This document shows, in pieces, positions 1 through 6,251 of a stretch of DNA of 6,251 nucleotides. Position 1 is the first letter of the stretch; every line of letters begins with the position of its first letter. Made by a program: the position numbers and the translations under genes. The DNA lies in the NCBI GenBank assembly GCA_025352915.1, contig JANXSA010000564.1:1-6251 (forward strand), read 5' to 3'. A model generated the notes under the pieces. It made no database searches, was not told the DNA's origin, and saw only the letters and a program-made list of their open reading frames with translations. The stretch is from Rhodospirillales bacterium (lineage in GTDB: Bacteria; Pseudomonadota; Alphaproteobacteria; Acetobacterales; Acetobacteraceae).

Positions 1-1
1 G

Positions 2-1480
2 ATTGCCGACCCGGCCGGAATCGCTTCGGTGGTGGTTGGCGCGGCGCTCGACAACACGATGAATTTCGCCTTGGACTCGGCTTATCTGAAGGGACTTACG
101 AGCTTTACCTTCGCCAGCGGAATCACCGTCTTGAGCGGCAATGGTTTGCCCTTCTCCTGGACGAATGGTCTCACGCTCGGGGTGAGTGGCGGTACCGGCG
201 ACGCGAAAAACCGGATCGAAGGAGGCGAGTCCGTCGTCTTGAAGTTCCCGTCCGGCATGCAGTACGTGGCGATAAGGGTGAAGAACGCGGCGGACGATAC
301 GGTGAAGCTGAGCGCCGTGCTGGAGGCCGGCGCTCTCGGCACCTCGGGAACGCTGACGGGAATGCTCACGTCGTCCTTGGTTACGCCCTCGTCGCTCAAC
401 ATGAATGTCAAGCTGAACCTGACCTTCGTGGGCGGTACGACACAGATCGTGAATGGCACGGTCGCCTCCAACGGCGCTTGGTCAGTGGCCTACAACGCCG
501 GCACCAAGGTGATCGCTTCGGCGACCGTGGTCACCCTTGTCAATGGCGACCTCGTAAGCCAGGGCGGCGGCGCTTCGGGGATCGTGACTTTTGCGATCAG
601 TGCTGACGTGGCGAGATTCGCGATCGCGCAGGATACGGCCAAGACCTACTCCATTGGCGAGACGAATAACGGCTTCCAAGTCGAACTCCTCAGCGCCAAT
701 TCCAGCCCGAGCGGGAACGGCTCTTCGTATCCGGTCGACGTCTATGCCCTCGTGAAGGATATCGTTGGCACCCCCGAGACGTTCACCGCCCTCAAGCTGA
801 GCGACCTGCCGGCCGGGTCGGAGTTGAGCGTGAGGCTGACGGACGGCAGCTACGTCGACATCGTTCCGGTCGGCGGTGTCTTCAACCTGTCTGCATACAC
901 CAGTCTGCTGACTTCGCCGACGAGTCCCGCGGGTACCGACAAAATTATCCTGACCACACCATCGGCTCTGACCGCCGGGTTCGCGCCGACGATGACGCTG
1001 GAGACAACGGATGTCGGAGCAGCATTTACTTCGCTGACGGTCATCGGCGGCACGACCGGTTCCAGTCTTTTCGGCGGAAACGGCAACGACTACATCATCG
1101 GCGGCGCGGGCGATGACATTTTGGTCGGTGGCTTGGGCAACGACGTGCTGATCGGCGGGGCGGGTAAGGACATCTTCATCTTCAACTCCGCTCTGGTTTC
1201 CGGGAGCACCAAAACGATCTTTGACTTCAACGTTGTCGACGATATGATCCATCTGGACTATGCGGTTTTCATGGGGCTCGCCACCGGTAATCTTGCCGCG
1301 AGTGCATTCGCCGCGAATACAACGGGGCTTGCTACGACCGCGTCGGACCGGATCATTTACGACACGCTTACGGGCAAGTCGTTCTTCGACAGCGATGGAA
1401 ATGGAGCTAATGCTCCGGTTCTTTTCGCCACGCTCACGGCCGGACTGGCGCTGACCAACTCAGATTTCTTCGTGTTCTGA
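2..1480 (+). CDS. RTX-type calcium-binding protein, type I secreted, C-terminal part (5' end outside window)
   Basis: The frame is open from base 2, so the GTG at 29 is only the first internal start-like codon and the gene very probably begins upstream. Counting from that GTG, residues 349-381 hold three to four glycine/aspartate nonapeptides (GGNGNDYII, GGAGDDILV, GGLGNDVLI, GGAGKDIFI), which in this family form a calcium-binding parallel beta-roll. The last ~100 residues (FDFNVVDDMIHLD, then SDRIIYDTLTG, FDSDGNG, FATL, ending SDFFVF) match the usual C-terminal region of alphaproteobacterial RTX proteins exported in one step by an ABC/MFP/outer-membrane channel. The hydrophobic tail is the uncleaved secretion signal. 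Upstream of the repeats the protein is rich in Thr, Ser, Gly and Val and looks like beta-sandwich adhesin-type domains; residues ~250-330 (DLPAGSELSVRLTDGSYVDI...) resemble the pre-RTX domain of large adhesins. I see no catalytic motif. No secretion genes are in view. Class sure; exact role (adhesin or other surface protein) unknown. Confidence 0.9.
   Translation: MADPAGIASVVVGAALDNTMNFALDSAYLKGLTSFTFASGITVLSGNGLPFSWTNGLTLGVSGGTGDAKNRIEGGESVVLKFPSGMQYVAIRVKNAADDTVKLSAVLEAGALGTSGTLTGMLTSSLVTPSSLNMNVKLNLTFVGGTTQIVNGTVASNGAWSVAYNAGTKVIASATVVTLVNGDLVSQGGGASGIVTFAISADVARFAIAQDTAKTYSIGETNNGFQVELLSANSSPSGNGSSYPVDVYALVKDIVGTPETFTALKLSDLPAGSELSVRLTDGSYVDIVPVGGVFNLSAYTSLLTSPTSPAGTDKIILTTPSALTAGFAPTMTLETTDVGAAFTSLTVIGGTTGSSLFGGNGNDYIIGGAGDDILVGGLGNDVLIGGAGKDIFIFNSALVSGSTKTIFDFNVVDDMIHLDYAVFMGLATGNLAASAFAANTTGLATTASDRIIYDTLTGKSFFDSDGNGANAPVLFATLTAGLALTNSDFFVF
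1073..1171 (+). repeat. RTX nonapeptide repeat block
   Basis: This in-frame tandem block codes for about four copies of a GGxGxDxxx nonapeptide, with Asp at the expected calcium-binding positions. The last unit has Lys-Asp (GAGKDIF) and runs into the C-terminal secretion region. The repeat is at protein level; the DNA copies have diverged at third positions, so it is not a recent DNA duplication. Confidence 0.9.
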
Positions 1481-1590
1481 AGAACTTCCACTCCATCTTG
1501 AAGCCGATCGCCACTCGTCAGGCGGGCGGCCTCAGGGCAGAGAAGGTTCGCCCCCGTTCCCTCCCCCATTTCCGATTGAGAGTCCTGACG
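1481..1590. other. Gap between RTX gene and IS remnants, no gene seen
   Basis: I see no convincing gene, promoter or RNA here. A GGGCG/CGCCC pairing is possible between about 1523 and 1555, but the loop is long, the stem is imperfect and no T-run follows, so I do not call a terminator. The T-run at 1600-1605 belongs to the IS-like left end that begins near 1591. Confidence 0.5.
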
Positions 1591-1692
1591 TGACCTCCGT
1601 TTTTTCCTCCAGTTGGAGCTAGAGTCCGGCCCATCGAAGGGAGGAACAGATGCAGCGGAATCAGTTTTCGGAAGAATAGATTATCGGTATCC
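1591..1692 (+). mobile_element. IS3-family element remnant: left end and first codons of orfA
   Basis: From about 1591 the sequence reads TGACCTCCGTTTTTTCCTCC, followed by a short palindrome (CTCCA-GT-TGGAG) and an AGGGAGGA ribosome-binding site at 1638-1645. The whole has the look of the left end and leader of IS3-family elements. The ATG at 1650 starts MQRNQFSEE, then a TAG at 1677-1679, then IIGI. This matches the well-known OrfA start of the form MKRxRFxEEQIIGILKE, a helix-turn-helix transposase subunit, with the expected Gln codon CAG read as TAG. After IIGI the similarity stops at about 1692 and the sequence enters the end of a second, oppositely oriented element. The exact left boundary and element name cannot be fixed by eye. 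Confidence 0.65.
1650..1691 (+). pseudogene. IS3-family OrfA, N-terminal stub with amber codon
   Basis: Only 14 codons survive: nine residues, a TAG and four more (IIGI). OrfA normally runs to about 90-100 residues and carries the helix-turn-helix and leucine-zipper regions; all of that is missing. The stub keeps its start codon and strong ribosome-binding site, so it may still be translated into a nine-residue peptide if transcribed. Identification rests on the match to the conserved OrfA N-terminus; it is short but specific. Confidence 0.6.
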
Positions 1693-1698
1693 ATACGT

Positions 1699-2110
1699 TG
1701 CGGAACGAGTCAACGACTTTGATACAGCCTATTTTGTCAATTAGGCTTGGATTACCGGCTTGGCCGCTGGCGGGTTGATCCAGACAGCGGTTGGTTTTGC
1801 GGGTGGCCTGGGGTTTCCTTTGACGAAGCGCTGGGGTTTTTCGGCGAAGGCGCGGCGGAGGGTTTTCTGTCGGGCGGCATAGACGGCGTCAGTTTGGCCG
1901 TAGTGGACCTGGTCGGGTGTCATCAGGCCGAGGCCGGCATGGTGATGATCCTGATTATACCAGTCGAAGAACGGGCGGCAGTGGGTTTGGGCGCCCTGGA
2001 TGCAGCCGAAGCGTTGTGGGAAGCGTGGCTGATACTTGAGTGTCTTGAAGTGTCTCCCGGAGAACGGGTTGTCGTTGGAGGTGTGCGACTGGTGGCGGCG
2101 GTGTCGGGGT
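1699..2110 (-). mobile_element. IS3-family element remnant: 3' part of orfB plus right end
   Basis: On the minus strand this holds the end of a DDE transposase gene followed by the probable terminal inverted repeat. On the plus strand that end reads TGCGGAACGAGTCAACGACT at 1699-1718. Such GTTGAC...TTCCG ends are common just after orfB in this family. The fragment lies opposite in direction to the orfA stub to its left, with its tip against the last recognisable orfA codon. This fits insertion of one element into another, or a rearrangement between two. The upstream two thirds of orfB and all of its orfA are gone. The edge at ~2085-2110 is a deletion or recombination junction with the tail gene cluster. 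Confidence 0.65.
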
Positions 2111-2112
2111 AG
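1741..2112 (-). pseudogene. IS3-family transposase OrfB, C-terminal fragment
   Basis: The homologous part starts at about 2088 (SHTSNDNPFS) and runs ~115 residues to a TAA at 1741-1743. Landmarks are FKTLKYQP, the RFG segment, FFDWYNQDHHHAGLGLMTP, VHYGQ..AVYAARQ and the end WINPP, all typical of the end of the IS3-family integrase core (rve domain). Intact OrfB proteins are about 270-300 residues and have three catalytic acids; the two Asp residues lie in the missing part. The third, normally Glu in the NPFSE segment, is Gly here (codon at 2056-2058, NPFSG). The fragment is thus dead twice over. Residues before SHTSND do not match the family and mark the junction. Confidence 0.85.
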
Positions 2113-2368
2113 CAAAGCGGCGGTTCGGCGTCCCCGGCGTCATCTCGGCTTGGCGGAACGCCGCAGACGGCTCGATGCCAGGCCACGCCGCGTTGACGTG
2201 ATAGCGGGGATCGAGAACGTCCCCAGGAACGGGCGTTCCATCGGCGCCGAGGCTCGGTGGCGCGACGATCGGTCCGATCTCCAGCAGCACAGCCCCCTCC
2301 GGGGGCATCGGCTTGCCCTCCGGGCCGCGCGGCCAACCAGCGGCGTCCCACGCCGCCAGGAACGCCCC
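2111..2368 (-). pseudogene. Small tail-cluster gene of unknown function, start lost and 3' end cut by IS debris
   Basis: Right after the stop of the large tail gene, in the same frame, the minus strand reads GAFLAAWDAAGWPRGPEGKP, then MPPEGAVLLEIGPIVAPP, and runs on to LDPRYHVNAAW and TPNRRFA, ending near 2111 where IS sequence takes over. Its GC-rich codon use and sensible residue choice match the upstream tail genes. I do not recognise the family; proteins of roughly 90 residues in this position are known from alphaproteobacterial prophages but have no function I can name. No ATG or GTG precedes GAFLAAW: the TAG of the previous gene stands there. A two-base loss from an ancestral TAATG stop/start overlap would explain this. 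The only in-frame ATG is at 2308, and translation from there would run into IS sequence as far as 1955. Confidence 0.5.
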
Positions 2369-4427
2369 CTACACCCTCTCAGCGATCCTGAAGCTGCGCG
2401 ATGTGCCGGCCGGGCTGTCGCGGATGGCAAGGGCCTCTTCCCCAGGCGCCGCGACGGCGCCCCAGATTGACCGGGCGTTGAGCTCGGCGAGGGACAGGTT
2501 GGTCTCGGGCATCCACAGCGCCTCGCCCGCACCGCCGAGTGCTGCCACAAGCGCGCGATGTTGGGTGCGGATTTCGGCGGCCGACAAGAGGGGCAGGGTG
2601 AAGCGGGCAACGCGCGGGTTGGCCAGGGCGGGCACCGGGAACTCGGCGCCGAGTCAGCGGATTGCGGTCGCGCCGGTCAAGCGTCTCACGGCCTTCCTGC
2701 ACGCCGTAGGCGACGGCGCGGGACACGCGCCACAGCGGCCCGGCGACGAGGCGGCCGATGTCGATCAGCGCCGCACCAGGGGCCGTCACGTCCACCAGCA
2801 GATAGCGACCCGTGGCCGCCGACGACCGTAGCAGCACGACATTGCCCTGGGAGGCCGCGTCGGTGCTTGCGGCCAGTACGCCGCTGTCGTGGGCGACGGC
2901 GGCGGGCACCAGCGAGGAGCCGGTTGCCCCCAACTGGAGGGTCTGGGTGTCGAGCAGGCGCGAGCCGTAGAACGCGAGGCGCTGGTAGGTCCCGATGCCG
3001 CTTGCCGTGCCGACAGTGCTGGAATTGCCCCAGGGCGAGCCGCCGAGCGAGACGCGGTCCATCGCCGCGGGCAGGGCGAAGGGCGTCGTGGCGAGGCGCT
3101 GGGTCGCATTGCGGACGAAAGACGTGCCCGCCGCGCTCGCCGCGCCGACCAGGGTGACCGCCGCATTGACGCTGCCCGAGATGCCCGATGGACCGTAGCC
3201 GGTGCCACCGGATATTACCGTCCAGGTGCAGAAGCCGGCGGAATCGATGGTGAAGTAGCTGGAATTGACGAAGCTGTTGTCCGGTCCGTAGCCGGCCGCG
3301 ACCACATTGCCGCCGGCCGGTGCTTGCGCCTGGCACTGCACCAGCAGCGTCGCGGCGGCGATCGCCAGGCCGGTGATGCGGGTGCGGTCGGCGGCGCGCG
3401 TCGTGGCGCCCGGCGTGCCGGCGGGCGGCAGGATCGGCGAGGAGGCGCAGTTGCCCAGCTCAAGCTGGGGCGCGGCGATGCGCAGGGTGAAGTCCACCAC
3501 CTGGCCGCTGGTGAAGCTCCCGGCGATGATGAGTGTGACGAAGCTCGCGGCACTGAGTGTCCGGGTCACCGGAAACCGCTGGGTGGCGAGCCCGGCATTG
3601 CCGGGGGAATAGAAAATGTCGGTGCCCTGGACCAGATCGCCCCCCGCGTTGCAGTCCCACACCGTGACGCTGCATCCTGCCAGCGTGCCGGCCACCCGAC
3701 GGGCGAACACCGCACCGGTCCAGATTTGCCCCGACGACGCGGCGATCTGGGTCGAGGATTCGAACTGCACGCCCCATTGCGCCACGACGGGCGTGGTCGT
3801 GCCCTGCCAGCGCACATCGACATAGGGTATGCCCGCCTCCGTCCCGGTGCCCGCCACCGATGCCGCCAGGCCGTTGGTGGCCGTGACGGTCCAGTTCGTG
3901 GGCATGGTGCCGGGCGCGCCGACAGCGGCGCCCTCGGCGCGCGGGTTGCGGATCGAGTTCGTGCGCGGCTCCTCCAGCAGCAGGCCGCGGCAGGCCAGCG
4001 TGGCGGGGTCATGGTCGAAGCGCGTCACGTCGGCCGCGGCCTGGACAAGCGTGCCGGTGGCGTCGAAGTGCCAGCCGGCGGTGGTGCGGTTGAAGGCCCA
4101 GCCGGCGGGGAGCACCAGCGTCGCCGGCGAGGTGAACCGCAGGTCGAACGCCGGCGTCGCCTCGACCAGTCCTTCCGGCGCACCGAGGCGCCAGCGCACC
4201 GCGTCGGTGGCCCGCAGCGTGGTGGACAGCAGGGCGACCGCGTCGATGGCGGTGTCGGCGCCGAAATCCACCAGCACCGAGGCCCCAGACCCCAGCCAGC
4301 GGGTGCGGTGGCGCGGCTGCGGGTCGAGCAGGTTCGACAGCGGCAGGGACGCCACCGGCTGCGGGCCGACCGCCGAGATGGCAGCCGCGCGGGCAACGCG
4401 CTCGTCCCAGAGGAAAGCACCGGGCAT
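2369..4427 (-). CDS. Modular phage tail protein with probable carbohydrate-binding and LamG-like modules, frameshifted
   Basis: Start is the ATG at 4427, overlapping the preceding stop as TGATG. Residues 1-86 look like a galactose-binding (discoidin-like) fold: SNLLDPQPRHRTRWLG, VLVDFG, AIDAVALLSTT. Residues ~120-165 carry a signature common in phage tail proteins: DATGTLVQAAADVTRFDHD, then GLLLEEPRTN. Residues ~160-330 resemble a CBM-type jelly-roll (NPRAEGA, MPTNWTV, PYVDVRWQGT, FTLRIAAPQLELG). Residues ~355-500 resemble a LamG/concanavalin-like sandwich (RVSLGGSPWGN, YQRLAFYGSRLL). From ~512 (AHDSGVLAASTDAASQGNVV) a conserved tail domain follows. The frame breaks at codon 592: one extra T on the coding strand at about 2652 turns LTGAEFPVPAL into LTRRRVPGARP. 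Restoring it gives ~685 residues ending RSFRIAERV and a TAG at 2369-2371. Unrepaired, the frame ends at 2379 after 682 residues with a nonsense C-terminus. A host-surface-binding role at the tail tip is inferred from the modules. Module names are by eye. Confidence 0.75.
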
Positions 4428-4468
4428 CAGCGCGGCAGCCCATGGCGCGAGCGCAAGAACATGGTCAT
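4427..4468 (-). CDS. Tiny coupled ORF between two tail genes (leader-like)
   Basis: Thirteen codons (MTMFLRSRHGLPR) link the two tail genes. The first ATG (4468) overlaps the upstream stop as ATGA, and the TGA (4429-4427) overlaps the next start as TGATG. A strong GGAGG at 4474-4470, inside the last codons of the upstream gene, is only one base from the first ATG but seven from the second (4462). The likely product is therefore 11 residues. The large tail gene has no ribosome-binding site of its own, so this ORF may deliver ribosomes to it by termination-reinitiation. It is Arg-rich and has no recognisable family. It could also be a relic of a longer gene. That it is translated is inferred only from the signals. 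Confidence 0.4.
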   Translation of the reverse strand: MTMFLRSRHGLPR

Positions 4469-5999
4469 CCCTCCGGAAGTGTGGCGATGGTCAGGGTCAG
4501 GCGCCGCCCGGCCAGCGCCTCGCGCCAGCCGACGACGACGCAGAGGGCACCGGCTTCCAGGCCATAGGCCGGATAGGCCACGCGGCCGATGTTGCCGCAT
4601 TCGACGGCGCCGAGATAGCGGTCGGTGGTGACCTCGTAGAGGCGCGGCCCGGCCTCGATCCACCGGCGCCAGCGCTGCGCGCGGGCCAGGACGTCGGCCT
4701 CGGCCCAATACAGGCCCGGCAGGCGCATGTCGCGCTGCTGGGCGACGCGGGCGGTGACGATGGCGCTTTCGGCGCGCGCCGGACCGGAGGCCTGGCCTGC
4801 GAGTTGCGCCCGGTCGGTGCCGACGACCGAGCCGGCGAGGTCGGTGAGCGGCGCCCAGTTGCGCCGCCAGTCCACCGCGACCGCGCGCGGCGGCGGACGC
4901 AGCGTCGCCGGCATCGGCAGGGGTTGCAGGGCGATGATCCACGCCGCCGGGATGACGAATTGCGCGGGTGCCTCGGCGCCCGGGTCGGCGATCGGGTCGA
5001 ACAGGCGCAGCGCGCCGCCACGGCCACCCGCGAGCACGGCGCCCGATCCGGCGACAATCTCGGTCACCGCGTCGGCCGCGCCGATCTCCTGCGGGCCGCG
5101 ATACCAACCGACCTCGCCGGGCAGGTCGACATCGGCGAAGGCGAAGGCGTCGGCCGCGATCTCGGCGTCGGCCAATGCCGGCCCGAGGGACTGGACGAGG
5201 CGGCGGACAATGCCGGCGGTGGAACTGACGAATATCGGAACGGCATCGCCGCGCACATCGGCGCTCACCCGCCCGTCGGGGCTGCTGCCGAGCTGGAACA
5301 CGCCGGAGGCCGGCCAGTCGCGGTACTGGCCCACTCCCGGTGCGCCGCCGGTGGCGGTCTGGGCGACGCCGCGGATGCGCACCGCGTCATGCCCGGCGAC
5401 CGCCCGCCAGTGGCTCAGGTAGGTCGGCAGCGCTCCGTTGCCGAGGTCGATGCTGCCCAGCGCGACCGGCTCGGCGTTGAACACCCGGCCGAGGCAGACC
5501 GGCTTGGGCCGCCCGGCGAGCGCGGCCGGGCCTTCGAGGGCGCCGGTGCCGAGGTAGCGGGTGGGCTGCAACGGCACCGCGAGGCGTTCGGCATTGTCCG
5601 AGATCGACAGCCGCGCGCCCCGCCCGTCGGTGGCGGCGATCGCCCGCACCATGCCGCGGAAGGCGATGCGGGTGGACGACAGCGCGGTGCCCATGCCGGA
5701 CGCGGCCGGGGCGATGGCGGCGGCGGTGCGCACGGTGGCGGTGCGCCCGTCCGCGCCGCCGTAGCGGATCAGGTCAGCCAAGGCGTTGTCGCCGTCCCAC
5801 AGGTCGATATCGGAGATGCCGAGGGCTACGCGCCCGCCGATCCCGATGGCATCGGCGGCGGTCTGGGACAGCACGACATCGCCCTTGATGCGGGCAGGCC
5901 AGAGGGTGGAGGCGGGATCGTCGGCGGGATCGCTCGACCAGCCGGCCGAGGCCATGCGCAGGACGGTGATGCCCTGGCCGCTGACCCACTCCGCCGGCA
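4465..5999 (-). CDS. Phage tail/baseplate-like structural protein (native N-terminus displaced by fold-back)
   Basis: The true reading runs from PAEWVSGQGITVLRMASAGW at 5997 to a TGA at 4465-4467, about 510 residues. It is rich in Ala, Gly and Arg with very GC-rich codons. Landmarks are GDVVLSQTAADAIGIGG, ALGISDIDLWDGDNALADLI, RYLGTGALEGPAALAGRPKP, VCLGRVFNAEPVALG, ALPTYLSHWRAVAGHDAVRI, and near the end ARAQRWRRWIEAGPRLYEVT. I take it for a conserved tail-module protein of alphaproteobacterial prophages; I cannot name the family or a biochemical activity, and it shows no signal peptide or membrane segment. Read further upstream on this strand, the frame continues to an ATG at 6078 through about 26 residues that are only the antisense of the neighbouring gene. 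The real start is seen on the plus strand (MSEAFAAPGTWPPAVL, then PAEW), giving ~526 residues. An ATG at 6000-5998 is created by the junction itself. The next ORF overlaps the stop as ATGA. Confidence 0.7.
4470..4474 (-). promoter_or_regulatory. Shine-Dalgarno sequence for the small coupled ORF
   Basis: GGAGG on the minus strand lies in the last codons (Pro-Glu-Gly) of the upstream tail gene. It is seven bases before the ATG at 4462 and one base before the ATG at 4468. The spacing favours the inner ATG. Confidence 0.5.
5891..5999. repeat. Inverted repeat, left arm (109 bp)
   Basis: Base for base the reverse complement of 6143-6251 with no mismatch that I find. It covers codons for PAEW to LWPA of the tail protein, sense on the minus strand. 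Pairing stops at 6000/6142. The arms enclose a 143-bp loop. Confidence 0.95.
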
Positions 6000-6100
6000 T
6001 CGCCCTTGCGGTCCTCTCGGCCCGGCCGGTGCGCGTCGCAGGAAACCAGCCCGTCGCGGCCATCGTGCTGCTCGACATCGAAACGCGGGCCGCGACATGA
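5999..6100 (+). CDS. C-terminal end of the gene upstream of the tail protein (partial)
   Basis: On the plus strand, the 33 residues from IALAVLSARPVRVAG through QPVAAIVLLDIETRAAT end at a TGA at 6098-6100. That stop overlaps the next start as ATGA, the same coupling seen elsewhere in this cluster. Everything upstream of about 5999 in this frame is antisense of the tail gene, so the true body of this gene is lost at the fold-back junction. It is probably another tail-module structural gene by position. The piece is too short for a family call. The loop segment reads as a normal end of a coding gene, which shows that the plus strand is the native orientation here. Confidence 0.5.
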   Translation: MALAVLSARPVRVAGNQPVAAIVLLDIETRAAT

Positions 6101-6251
6101 GCGAAGCCTTCGCCGCGCCGGGCACCTGGCCCCCAGCCGTGCTGCCGGCGGAGTGGGTCAGCGGCCAGGGCATCACCGTCCTGCGCATGGCCTCGGCCGG
6201 CTGGTCGAGCGATCCCGCCGACGATCCCGCCTCCACCCTCTGGCCTGCCCG
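6097..6251 (+). CDS. Second, inverted copy of the tail protein gene, 5' end with native start (partial)
   Basis: ATG at 6097 opens MSEAFAAPGTWPPAVL, then PAEWVSGQGITVLRMASAGW and on to LWPA at the window end. From PAEW it is identical to the minus-strand tail protein. Its overlap (ATGA) with the end of the preceding gene and the lack of any such context on the minus strand argue that this is the authentic 5' end of that protein. No clear ribosome-binding site precedes it, so translation probably depends on coupling. It is open at the right edge. Confidence 0.65.
   Translation, partial: MSEAFAAPGTWPPAVLPAEWVSGQGITVLRMASAGWSSDPADDPASTLWPA
6143..6251. repeat. Inverted repeat, right arm (109 bp), reaching the end of the sequence
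   Basis: Reverse complement of 5891-5999. The same tail-gene codons are sense on the plus strand here and follow the native start at 6097. The arm ends with the last base of the window, so its true length may be greater. Confidence 0.95.

Noticed and set aside
482..1252. Long minus-strand open frame opposite the RTX gene
   Set aside because: It is Arg/Asp/Gly-rich with no family resemblance; the plus-strand frame has clear RTX motifs, so this is an antisense shadow.
1520..1560. Possible terminator after the RTX gene
   Set aside because: The stem is imperfect with a long loop and no following T-run.
1747..2112. Plus-strand open frame opposite the transposase fragment
   Set aside because: The minus strand matches IS3 OrfB clearly; the plus-strand product has no recognisable features.
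1677..2371. Amber codons at 1677 and 2369 as signs of TAG recoding to glutamine
   Set aside because: The first is in a dead IS stub. The second follows a natural protein end (RSFRIAERV) and can be explained by a lost start codon of the next gene. Ordinary decay suffices.
2890..4170. Diversity-generating retroelement target in the LamG-like tail protein
   Set aside because: No reverse transcriptase, template repeat or adenine-biased variable repeat is visible in the window.
2889..4631. 580-codon plus-strand open frame opposite the tail genes
   Set aside because: High-GC shadow: Arg/Gly/Ala-rich text with no motifs, and it crosses the boundary between two real minus-strand genes.

Overview
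The window is high-GC bacterial DNA with two unrelated halves joined by insertion-sequence debris. An RTX protein of the type I secretion class next to a tail-gene cluster with very G/C-rich codon use suggests an alphaproteobacterium, perhaps of the Hyphomicrobiales or Rhodospirillales. This placement rests on recognised protein style, not on a marker gene. No rRNA, tRNA, CRISPR array or replication origin is visible.

Positions 1-1480 (+) carry the 3' part of a gene for a secreted RTX calcium-binding protein, open to the left edge. It ends in nonapeptide repeats and a typical C-terminal type I secretion region. Positions 1481-1590 hold nothing I can name. Positions about 1591-2110 are two IS3-family remnants in opposite orientations. 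The first is a left end with the first codons of an orfA, broken by an amber codon (+). The second is the last ~115 codons of an orfB with its right end (-); its catalytic glutamate position reads glycine.

Positions 2111-6251 are a piece of a prophage or phage tail module. On the minus strand, in transcription order, it has a ~510-residue tail/baseplate-like protein, a tiny coupled ORF of 11-13 codons, a ~685-residue modular tail protein with probable carbohydrate-binding and LamG-like modules, and a small gene cut off by the IS debris. The genes are joined by ATGA and TGATG overlaps, as in a translationally coupled late operon. The large tail gene has a single-base frameshift near 2652, and the last gene has lost its start and its 3' end. 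The copy is therefore decaying, or the sequence has errors.

The right end is the most unusual part. Positions 5891-5999 and 6143-6251 are perfect 109-bp inverted copies of the 5' part of the first tail gene, around a 143-bp loop. The loop carries the real junction of that gene with its upstream neighbour on the plus strand. The second arm runs exactly to the last base. A fold-back (chimeric or palindromic) junction is the simplest reading, and a real inverted duplication or invertible segment is the alternative. It lets the native N-terminus of the tail protein be reconstructed from the plus strand.
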